A stretch of DNA of 64,000 bases, taken from positions 63,833,040 through 63,897,039 of the forward strand of contig NC_080419.1 of NCBI RefSeq assembly GCF_029873635.1, in the 5' to 3' direction. The DNA comes from Malania oleifera (lineage: Eukaryota > Streptophyta > Magnoliopsida > Santalales > Ximeniaceae). The notes beneath the pieces were generated by a model, which saw only the letters and a list, made by a program, of their open reading frames with translations, made no database searches and was not told the origin of the DNA. Positions 47,518 to 57,993 of the stretch are shown piece by piece (the first letter of the stretch is position 1; every line of letters begins with the position of its first letter). Made by a program: the position numbers and the translations under genes.

Positions 47518-47736
47518 TTTTATATCGTCGGGTGTCCTCAGCCGGCATCTACCAGATTACCCTGGGATGCAACACAACCAAGACTATTCCCGCGCCCCGT
47601 GATACCGGCCCCACAGCACCACGAGGGTGTAAATTCAGGAACCCAGGGAAAACTCGAACCCGAGAAGCACATAGGCTGACCTCGTGAGAGGCACACCCAG
47701 TGGACAAGTTTAACACTTGAGCCATGCCCTGGGGGC
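47518..47736 (-). mobile_element. tRNA-derived SINE with 18-base target duplication
   Basis: Read on the minus strand, a head (GCCCCCAGGGCATGGCTCAAG) carries a box A-like TGGCTCAAGTG and, about 60 bases on, a box B-like GGTTCGAGTTT. The body ends in a poly(A) tail, seen as a T run at 47512-47521. The flanking direct repeat TGGATGGATGCCTTTTTT lies at 47500-47517 and 47737-47754. Polymerase III boxes, a length of about 220 bases, the A-tail and the long target duplication are all as expected for a plant SINE moved by LINE machinery. The exact 3' border within the T run is ambiguous. Confidence 0.85.
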
Positions 47737-47804
47737 TGGATGGATGCCTTTTTTGATCAGGTTATAGATAACCAGGAAGTTCACAACATCTAGATCTAAA
47801 AACT

Positions 47805-47946
47805 TGTTAAAAATGGAGAAGAATGATTTTCTCTATATTGATTCACACTCAATACAAGGATTACAAGGGCACATATACATAAGAGAAATGGGGGGAAAAA
47901 AAAGGTAAATATTTTACTAAAATGGAAAGTATATATATCATTAATA
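47805..47946 (-). repeat. Left LTR of short-LTR Copia element
   Basis: 142 bases, nearly identical to 51622-51765. Most differences are G in this copy against A in the other, the pattern left by deamination of methylated cytosines on the opposite strand. Confidence 0.9.
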
Positions 47947-50155
47947 CTCCCCCTCAAGTTGGAGCATGGAGATCCGTAATGCCCAACTTGCGTGATAAGT
48001 TTTGGAAATGTTCACGAGCCAAAGTTTTGGTGAAGATATCGGCAAGCTGACTGTGGGTAGGAATATGTTTTGTGAAAAAGAGGCCAGCTCGTAACTTCTC
48101 ACGAACAATGTGACAATCGATTTTTATATGTTTTGTGCGTTTGTGGAAAACTAGATTTTGGGCAATGTGGAGAGCCGCTTGGTTGTCACAATATAAGAGC
48201 ATAGGCTGAGAATGCAGTACTCCAAGATCATGTAAAAGAGTTTTGAGCCATGTAAGTTCACATATAGTGGAAGCAAGTGCCCGATACTCAGCTTCAGCAG
48301 AGGAGCGAGAGACTGTAGTTTGTTTCTTAGTGTGCCAGGAAATTGGACTAGTACCCAACTGAATGAAAAACCTAGTGGTGGAGCGGCGAGTGAGTGGACA
48401 ACTAGCCTAATCCGAATCAAAATAAGCTGAGACTTGAAGAGTGTTGGCAGTAGGAAAAAGTAAGCCTTGACCTGGAGATGCCTTAATGTACTGAAGAACA
48501 CGTACAACAGCATCATAGTGCGGTTGTCTGCGCTGGTGCATAAATTGACTGAGAATATTGACTGGAAATACAATGTCGGGATGAGTGATGGTGAGATAGA
48601 TCAAATGTCCAACAAGTCGCCGAAACGAACTTGGATCGGAGAGAAGAGCACCATCAGTATTATTGAGTTTTAGATTTTGTTCCATGGGAAAGTGGGTAGG
48701 ACGAGCACCCAGATGACCGCTATCGGTGAGGATGTTAAGAGCATATTTGCGTTGGTTAAGAAAAATGCCAGTGGGAGAGCGAGCTACTTCAAGGCCAAGG
48801 AAATATTTCAATTTTCCAAGATCCTTGAGTTTGAATATCTGAGCGAGCATTACTTTGAAAGTGCTAATATCGGAGAGATCATTATCTGCCATGAGAATGT
48901 CATCAACATAAACAAGTATAAGAATAAAAGATTGACCCTGAGAGCGGGTGAAAAGAGAGTGATCGGCCTAAGATTGGGTGAAACCTACAGCAAGTAAAAC
49001 AGAAGATAATTTAGAGAACCAATTGCGAGAAGCTTGCTTGAGGCCATAAAGGGATTTCTGAAGAGGACAAACACGAGTCTCCCCCTATTTACAATAACCC
49101 GGGGGAGGGATCATATAAACCTCCTCATCGAGGTCACCATGGAGAAAAGCATTGTTGACGTCCAATTGAAGGAGATGCCAATTCCGAGTTGCAGTCACTG
49201 CAAGAACACGCCTAACAGTGACGAGTTTAGCAATAGGAGCAAAAGTGTCATGATAATCCAAACCTTCTGCCTGAGTGTATCCTTTGGCCACCAAGCGAGT
49301 TTTGTGTCGCTCTATGGATCCATCGGCCTGGAGTTTTTTTTTTTAACACCCATTTACAGTCAATTGGTTTTTTTCGAGGTGGAAGGTGTTGAAGAACCCA
49401 TGTGTTATTGGTTTCTAAGGCTTGGATTTCAGAAGTCATGGCATCACGCCAATGGGAGTGTAGCACAGCCTGAGAATATGAGGTGGGTTCGGAATGTTGG
49501 GACATAACCAAAAGAAAAGCCAAATGTTGAGTAGAGAAACGATGATAAGATAAAAAAGAGGAAAGACAATGAACTGTACCTGAGGGACATCTTGAAACTT
49601 GTGAAGCCGTGGAGGACTTTGGTAAAGTAGGGCAGATATAATCAGTCAAGTAAGAGGGATGTGTGACAGCGCGTTTGGGCCGAGAGGAGGTGGGTGGAGG
49701 GGGCGATGGAGGGGGTGGTGGAGGGGGCGGGGGTGAGGGTGTTGGGGAGGATACCAAAGGAGAAGGGGAGAGAGGTAAGGGGCTATGGGTAGGTGTGTAG
49801 GAAGGGTGTATATCAAGAATAGGAAGGGGAAGGACAGGCGAAGATGCAAGAGTTGGAGGTATGAGATGATAGGGAAAGATATTCTCTTGAAAAGTGTTAT
49901 CACGAGAGATGAGAATTTTTTTGTTTTCAAGATCGTATATACGATAAGCCTTATGATGAGTAGGATAACCCAAGAAAACACATTGAAGAGCACGAGGAGA
50001 TAATTTATCGCGATGTTGGCGAGTGGTTTGGGCATAGCACAAGCACTCAAACACTTGCAAGTGTGTATACAATGGTGGTTTCTGAAAAAGAAGTTCATAA
50101 GGGGACTTATGATTGAGGCTGAGTGAAGGAGTGCGATTAATTAAATAGGTGGTTG

Positions 50156-51358
50156 TTAGAATGCATTTGCCCAAAAAAAAAAAATGGGAAGATTGGCTTG
50201 AAAACGTAAACACTGAGCCACATTAAGAAGGTGGCGATGTTTACGCTCGGCAACACCATTTTGCTGAGGTGTATCCACACATGTGCGCTCGTGAAAAATG
50301 TCTTGATCATGGAAAAAGGTTTGAACCGAGGTGGATAGAAATTCTCGACCATTATCAGTGCGTAAATGCTTAACATTGCAATTGAAATGATTTTTGACCA
50401 TGGCGCAAAAATTTGTAAGGCAAGTGAAAGTATTAGATTTCATGCGCATAAGATAGACCCATGTAGCACGTGAGTAGTCATCCACAATTGTTAAAAAATA
50501 ATGTGCACCATAGAGTGAAGCTGTAGGATAACCACCCCATATATCACAATAAATCCGATTAAAACAAAATGTGCTCTTATGTGTATTCAAGGAAAAAGGT
50601 AAACGAGTGTGTTTTGTTCTAGCACAAACATCACAAGGCAAATGAGGAGAAGAAATATTTAAGGTTTTCGGCATACATGAAATGGAAGGGTGACCGAGAC
50701 ATTGATGCCAAAGAGTAGTTTCAAAAACACGTTGAGAGTGGAAAACTGAGGCGGAGGGGGGTTTATAGTGGTAAAGCCCATCACATACTTCACACGTTCC
50801 AATCAGCCTCCTCGTTGATAGTACCTGAAAGACACAAAAGGTGGGAAAAAATATAGTAACACAATTGAGATCAGTGGTAAGTTTGCTGATGGATAATAAG
50901 TTAAATTTAAATGAAGGCACATAAAGAACATTACAAAGAGAGAAATTAGGAGAAAATCGCATAGTGCCCATATGAGTTACAAGAACAATGTCACCATTTG
51001 GAAGCTTAATGGGGCATGACTGATTGAGAAGTTGAAAATTATCAAGAGAAGACAAATTGGAAGTCATGTGATCAGAGGCACCTGAATCAACAATCCATTC
51101 AGTGTTAGAAAGAGAAGCAGAATGACAAGAGGCGAGGTTACCAGCAAAATTGACAGAGTTGGTGTTCAAGGATGATAAAGGATCCAAGAGTCGACGACAT
51201 TGTTTGCTGGTGAGACCAGGGATAGCAATCTCAGAAGAGGTTGAAGAATCTGTGACATTATGTTCAATCATTGAAGAACCAGATGCTTCCATAACATCAG
51301 ATAGTTCAGAGAGATAAAATCGCCGAATCGTGTTGAAGCCGAGCTCTGCGATGACCAA
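50156..51358 (-). pseudogene. Copia protease-integrase stretch
   Basis: A 400-residue open stretch contains the retroviral-type protease motif DSGASDHMT, the GAG-pre-integrase histidine/cysteine head (LWHQCLGHPS, then CDVCARTKHTR) and the integrase core ([35 protein letters not shown]). It is the longest open piece in this window's retroelements, but is a part of a broken element. Confidence 0.88.
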
Positions 51359-51621
51359 AAAGGAACCTTCGATTTAATGATTGTGCCGTAAGAATTGGAA
51401 CTGAGAGATCTCTTGAGCACACGCCGAGAACAGTCGTGCGAACGCCGGAGAAGACGACCGGAACTGGAGAATCTGAGAGACGGAACTGATAAAAGTTGCC
51501 AGAGATGGAGAAACATCTTGCAGGAAACGGATGGGTGTGCGGCGGCGGCGGTAAAAAAAGTTAAGAGAAAACTAGGTTAAGAAAAAATTTTGTTTTTTTT
51601 ATTTTTCTTGCTCTGATACCA

Positions 51622-51765
51622 TGTTAAAAATGGAGAAGAATGATTTTCTCTATATTGATTCACACTCAATACAAGGATTACAAGGATATATATACATAAG
51701 AGAAATGGAAAAAAAAAGAAAGTAAATATTTTACTAAAATGAAAAATATATATGTATCATTAATA
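51622..51765 (-). repeat. Right LTR of short-LTR Copia element
   Basis: 144 bases, preceded by the complement of a Met-tRNA primer site at about 51610-51621 and followed by the AAACT duplication. Confidence 0.9.
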
Positions 51766-51770
51766 AAACT

Positions 51771-52429
51771 GTCATCCCTCGACAAACAATAAACAGCTAG
51801 ACAATACAATGAGCTCTTGCCACTTACAATCAAAGACTGTCTAGGGAAGTACATATAATCCATTCACTTTCTCAATATAATCATTTCTATTTCATGAGAA
51901 AATTGTATGGTATTAAATATTGTAGCAGCTCCTCTTCTCAAAAGAATGGACTATTGTTAAATAGATAAGAATAAGAACATGGTAGGAACTTGCATAGAAG
52001 AAACTATGTTATGCTTTTCAAGACTACCTATTACAACAGCAATGAAAGATTAAACCCAAGTATGAATTACGTAAGTACTCTATTTAGACAGTCGAATAGG
52101 AGTATGAATTACATAGTTGAATTTGAAAAGTTAGTTGAATAATAAATGGCGAAAATCATTTTCATGTACCATCCCATGCCAGCATTCATAACGTGAGCTA
52201 TTTTCACTCACAGGGAAAGACCGGCATGCGCAAGCGACCCTTCCCTCACCCTCGTGAGCGAAGAGCCTTACAGCTCCAGCAGTCCTTTATATTAGCTAAA
52301 AGCGGAGACAGCCTGCTTAACTCGGGAACGTGCCTTCAAATTCAATGCGGCAGCTTTCCTAACAAGCTTGCCACCAAAAGAATCCAAAGCCAAAGCAAGA
52401 AAAGGAAATAAAATAAAATAAATTAAGGA
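51771..52429. other. Intergenic DNA with a possible host-gene fragment
   Basis: Between two Copia elements, the minus strand at about 52292-52400 reads LDSFGGKLVRKAAALNLKA and then a basic tail up to a stop. It looks like the C-terminal end of a real protein (ordinary composition, no low complexity), but the family could not be named. The rest has no recognised feature. The Copia element starting at 52435 cuts off anything upstream of this fragment. Confidence 0.35.
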
Positions 52430-52434
52430 AACTA

Positions 52435-53020
52435 TGTTGTGATGATGGATCGGATAATGAAGATGCACAGCGGAAATTAAACAATAAGTATATAAAAATA
52501 CACAACCAGAACAACAACACAAAGATTTACATAATTTGACAAAGTCTATATCTACGGAAGTAATGGCACACAAATTTTTATTAAGAAAATCAAGATGTAC
52601 ACAATATACTTCTCTAATGATCATCATCTCTCTCATATATGCGCAGAATAACATATATAAAAGTTTCTCGAAGGTTTCCCCCTGTTTGTCCAACCACCCA
52701 ACGTTCAAAATTCTAAAATTCTAAAAAAATGCTCACAACCCATGCGCCTCTCGTCGACGAACACAGGGTTTCGTCGATGAGACCAAGAAGACCCTTCGTT
52801 GACGAGAACAGACTTTCGTCGACGAATCTAGAAGTATGAAATTTCCTACTCTCGATAATTACTCGTTGACGAACTTCAAAGCCTTCGTCGACGAGCCTCT
52901 GCTATCCCCTCATCGACAAACATAAGCCCTCATCAACGAGACTGCTGTGCTGCCCTCTTCATATTTTTTCTTCTTCCTTCTTTGCTTATAAAAACAAAAG
53001 TATAAGAGTCACAAATAACA
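52435..53020 (-). repeat. Left LTR of palindrome-rich Copia element
   Basis: 586 bases, ending ACAAATAACA before a polypurine tract (complement of AAGGTGGAGAT). The palindrome array lies at about 52745-52935. Confidence 0.85.
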
Positions 53021-56000
53021 ATCTCCACCTTGGCAATTATACGCTCCTTAGGAGAGTCCCGAAAAACATGATCAGTTCCACCTTGAACTTGAAAACATTA
53101 GGTTTGGGCTTGCCTCCTTTCAATCACTTAGACACATGAAACAAGTCCAAGCAATGCTTGAAATTTTCTGAAGTAACTGATTTAGTCAGAATATCTACTG
53201 CATTATCAGATGTAAGAACTTTCTTTAACACAAGTTCACTCGAAGAGATCAATTCCCGAACCCTGTGAAATCTCACATCAATATACTTGGTTCTAACATG
53301 ATATACCTGATTCTTCGCCAAATAAATGGTACTCTGACTATCACAATGCAACACCACATCATCTTGCTGTATTCCCAGCTCTCTGACTAAACCAGTAAGT
53401 CATAAGACTTCCTTTGCAGTTTCGGCAATTACCATATATATTCCGCCTCAATCGTAGACAATGTAACCAGAGACTGTACCATGGATTTCCAACATACTGA
53501 TCCTCCTACAAGGGTAAATACATATCCCGTTGTAGACCTTCTGTCATCCATATCTCCAGCATAATCTGCATCAACAAATCCCATAACTGAAAGACAATCC
53601 TATTGCTTATCGAACATGATGTCATATCCTAATATACCCTGCAAGTATCTGAATATCCATTTAACAGCTTCCCAATGCTGTCTTCCTAGATTAGAGAGAA
53701 ACTTGCTCACCACGCTTACCGCATGCGCCAAATCTGGTCTTCTACATACCATGTCATACATTAAACTTCCCACAGCACTAGCATAGGGGAACTTTGTCAT
53801 GTCCCGAATTTTCTCATTCGAATTTGGGCAATCTACAATAGACAACTTAAAATGATTCACTAAAGGTGTACTTACTAGTCTTGCATTAGCCATGCTAAAC
53901 TTCTCCAACACTTTCTGCACATAACCGCCCTGAGATAATCATAATCTCCCTGCAGTCCTGTCACGGCAAATCTTCATCCAAAGTATTTTCTTAACTGAAT
54001 CAATATTTTTCATGTCAAAATTCCTTATGCAACAGATCCTTTAACTGATTCACCTCAGTTAAATTCTTTGCGGCTATTAACATGTCATCGACGTACAATA
54101 ACAAGAAAATAAGAAAATCATCCTCAAGTTTATTCACATAAACGCAGCAATCATACTCACACCGTTTGTAGCCAATTTTGATCATATACGAATCAAACCG
54201 TTTATACCATTGCCTTGGAAATTGTTTCAGCCCATAGAGAGATTTCTTCAGCCTACAAAAAAAATTTTATGTTCCTGGTTCAATAAATCCCTCCAACTGT
54301 ACCATGTAGATTTATTCCTCCAAGTCACCGTGAAGAAACACCGTCTTCACATCCATTTGTTCCAAATGAAGATTGTAATAAGCTACCAACCCCAACACAA
54401 CTCTGATATAAGTATGTCGGACCACTGGAAAAAAGATCTCATCATAATTTATCCTCTTCTGTTGTGAGTATCCTTTTGCCACCAACCGTGCCTTGAATTT
54501 CTCTCCTTCTTTTTTCTGAAATTGTCACCTTCTTCCTATACATCCATTTGCAACCTATCGGTCTCTTCCCATCTAGAAGCTCTACCAAGTCCCAAGTTTG
54601 ATTCTTATGCAAAGATTTCATCTCCTCAATCATCGCTCCCATCCACCTATTTTTCTCCTGGTCGTGCACTGCCTCTTGAAAGGTAGTTGGATCATTGCAA
54701 CAAGTAATAAAAGCATAAGATACACTCATTAAAACCATACCTTGATGGAGGCCTAATAATGCGTCCGGATCTCCATATAGGAATATTGTCGACTTGCTAG
54801 TTTCCCGATCTAGAGCTCCTTGCAACCATGGGATCATGATCATTTTCGTTGCTCTGAGCTTCCAACTCCACTTGCACAACATGTTCATCACTGCCCCAGC
54901 TTTCTGGCTCCTGTTTTTTATCATCAAACTCTTGAGTACGCTTCACTATAGCCTTCTCATCAAATACTACATCTCTACTGATCACCATCTTATTTGCCAC
55001 TGGGTCCCACAGTTTATACCCCTTCACACCCTTTGGATACCCCAGGAAAATGCAATGACGAGACTTCGGGTCAAACTTAGACCTTTCCTCACTAGACACA
55101 TGGACATAGGTTGGACACCTGAATACCTTCAATCCGGAGTAGTCTACTGCATTGCCCATCCAAACCTCTTTCGCCACTTTACCCACTAGTGATGCCCTTG
55201 GTGATCGGTTTACCAGAAAACAAGTCATACTAACTGCCTCGGCCTAGAAATTCTTCGGTAACCCTGCATTCAATTTGAGACACCGAACCCTATCAGCAAA
55301 AGTCCGGTTCATCCATTCTGTTACACCATTTTGTTGAGGTGTTCGACAAAGTGTAAAATGTCTCTTGATGTCCTGCTCCGCACAAAACTCCATAAACTTA
55401 GAATCAGCGTACTCAGTCCCATTATCCGACCTTAAGTATTTGATTCTCCTCCCTATCAGGTTTTCCACTTCAGCCTTCCAAATCTTAAACTTGTAAAACA
55501 TACTAGATTTGTGACACATGAAGTAAACCCAAACATTTTGTGAGTAATCATCAATGAAACTCACGTAATACACATGTCCATCCTTTGATGCAACTTTAAT
55601 TGGGCCCCAAAAATCTGAATGTACATAGTCAAGAATTCCTTTCGTCTTGTGAGTAGATGAACTGAATTTTACGCTGTTCTGTTTTCTAAAAACATAAAAT
55701 CTACAAAATTCCAATTTGCATGATTTTAAACCTTTCAACAATTTTATTTTGTGTAGTTCTTTCATGTCATGTTCTCTCATATGCCCAAGATGCATATGCC
55801 ACAAGACGATCTCATCTAATTCAGCATTCACAGTTGCAACTCCACCTACAACGGTAGTTCCTAGGAACGTGTAAATATTCTCATCCAGTTTATGTCATTT
55901 CATTATAGTCAGATTACCTTTTCGTATCGTTAAGACTCCACCTTTGGACTTATAATAAAGTCATTACAATCCAAAGTACCAAGAGATATCAGACTCTTTC

Positions 56001-57090
56001 TCAACTCAGGTATATGTCTTACATTACACAATGTTCTTACAGCACCATCAAACATCTTTATATTTACATTTCCTATGTCAACGATCTTGCAAGAAACATC
56101 ATTACCCATAAGAACTAATCCAGAATTTACTAACCTGTAAGTATTGAACCACTCCTTGTTTAGAGTTATGTGATAAAAACATACCGAGTCAAGTATCCAA
56201 GAATCCGTTAGATTATCCGACTCCGCTGAAACTAATAGAACATCACCATCCGTTGAATCATCTTCTTGAACAACATTCATAGACTTTGAAATCTCCCCAT
56301 GCTTATTAGCATTTCCCTTCTTTCAATTTGGATACTCCGGTTTCACATGTCCCTTTTTACCGCATTTATAACACCGGATTTCTTTCTTCTTCTTGAATTA
56401 ATTTCGAAATTTCTGATTAGACTCATTCTTAAACTTTCCTTTGTCTCGCTCATTGCTACCCTTTATCACAAGTCCTTCTCCTTCATCACAAATCTTCCAT
56501 CTTTGATGAAAATTCAATAAGACACTTGTTACCTCTTCTAAATCAAGAGTTTCTTTTCCACACGTGAAAGTGATCACAAGGTTTTCATAGGTATGAGTTG
56601 AGGGCAAGGAATTTAACAACATCAAAGTCTTATCATTCTCATCAAATTTCACATCAACTCTCATAAGATCACTTATGATTTGATTAAACGCATTGATGTG
56701 TTGATTTAAACTAGATCCTTCTACCATCTTAAACTTATATAAACACTACTTAAGAAAAAAATTATTATTGAGAGATTTAGACATGTACTGACTTTCTAAC
56801 TTTCGACAGATAGCTGTTGAAAAATCCTCCTCCATCACCCGATAGAGAACTTCGTCGACCAAACACAAGCGTATTGTAGACGCTGCCTTTGCTTTCAAAT
56901 CTACCCAAGTTATCTCATCCATTCCTTCTGATTGAGTATTTAACAGAGCCTTAGTCATTCTTTATTGCACAAGAATGCCCTTCACTCTCCTTTGCCATAA
57001 ACCAAAATTTTCGATTCCATCAAATTTAACGATGTCAAACCTTCCAGAAGATGATCCCGATGCCATAACAACTTCACTTTGATACCAATT

Positions 57091-57711
57091 TGTTGTGATA
57101 ATGGATCGGATAATGAAGATGCACAACAGAAATTAAACAAGTAAATAAAAATATACAACCAGAACAGCACAAAAATTTACGTAGTTAAGCAAAACTTACA
57201 TCCACGGAAGCAATGACATACAAATTTTTACTAAGAAAATCAAGATGTATACAATACACTTCTCAAATGATCATTCTCTCTCTCATATATGCCCATAATA
57301 ACATATATAAAAGTTTCTTAGAGATTTCTCCCTATTTGCCCAACCATAACATTCAAAATTTAAAAATTCTGAAAAATTGCTCGCAGCCCAGGTGCCTCTC
57401 GTCGACGAATACAGGGCTTCATCGATGAGACCAAGAAGACCCTTCGTCGACGAGAACAGACTTTCGTCGACGAGTCCAAAAAAGTTTGAAATTTCTTGCT
57501 CTCAGTAATTACTCATCGACGAACTTTAGAGCCTTCATCGACGAACCTCTGTTGTCCTTTCGTCGATGAACATAGGCCCTCGTCGACCATGCTGCTATGC
57601 TGCCCTCTTCATATTTTTCCTTCTTCTTTCTTTGCTTATAAAAACAAAAGTATAAGAGCCACAAATATTTCTTTGCTTATAAAAACAAAAGTATAAGATC
57701 CACAAATAAAA
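57091..57711 (-). repeat. Right LTR of palindrome-rich Copia element
   Basis: 621 bases. It matches the left LTR but holds an extra tandem copy of about 36 bases (TTTGCTTATAAAAACAAAAG, at about 57641 and 57673) near its outer end. The palindrome array lies at about 57398-57590. Confidence 0.85.
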
Positions 57712-57716
57712 AACTA

Positions 57717-57993
57717 CACAGCGTACTCTTTATTATAATAATTTGCTTCCACATGATTTACAAATAAAATTATTCTGTAGATCTACAAATATCTCACACC
57801 TCCCCACATTTATGATTACAAATGGTGAAAGAATATCTTTCTCTTATTTCTTTGTAAAAATCCCTCTCTTATGTTCTCACCTCTCTTTATCTACATCCAG
57901 AGTAATCTACTCTGTTGTCTTCAAATTCCTGCCCTAGAACAATTAAAATTACAGAAAAGATATTCAACCAACTCTATTTCATATTTTCTTTGA
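57717..57993 (-). other. 3' untranslated/downstream region of NDL gene
   Basis: AT-rich sequence between the Copia element and the NDL stop codon. It probably holds the 3' untranslated region. The retroelement therefore sits within about 280 bases of the coding end. Confidence 0.5.

Larger units (their letters stand above)
47805..51765 (-). mobile_element. Copia element with very short LTRs, TSD AAACT
   Basis: Short LTRs (47805-47946 and 51622-51765, both TGTTAAAAATGG...CATTAATA in plus orientation) are flanked by AAACT (47800-47804 and 51766-51770). GCTCTGATACCA beside the right LTR is the complement of an initiator-Met-tRNA primer site, and CTCCCCCTC beside the left LTR is the polypurine tract. 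Minus-strand parts are protease (VDSGASDHMT, near 51090), integrase (about 50180-50800), reverse transcriptase (about 48410-49310) and RNase H (about 47950-48360). Almost no gag is seen. The LTRs differ at about 11 sites plus one small indel, suggesting an age of a few million years. Pol has a handful of interruptions. Confidence 0.9.
52435..57711 (-). mobile_element. Copia element with TCGTCGACGA-rich LTRs, TSD AACTA
   Basis: LTRs at 52435-53020 and 57091-57711 start TGTTGTGAT.ATGGATCGG in plus orientation; AACTA flanks the element (52430-52434 and 57712-57716). The primer site is read as the complement of ATTGGTATCAAAGTG beside the right LTR. Minus-strand parts are gag (about 56400-56960), protease (near 56190), integrase (about 55240-55840, with RTPQQNGVTEWMNR), linker and reverse transcriptase (about 53950-54930), and RNase H (about 53120-53500). 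Both LTRs contain an array of about eight TCGTCGACGA-like palindromes. Several interruptions are present, so this copy is broken but structurally complete end to end. Confidence 0.88.

Noticed and set aside
47518-47736. A functional tRNA gene on the minus strand
   Set aside because: Only the internal promoter boxes resemble a tRNA; no cloverleaf could be drawn, and the A-tail with target duplication shows a SINE.
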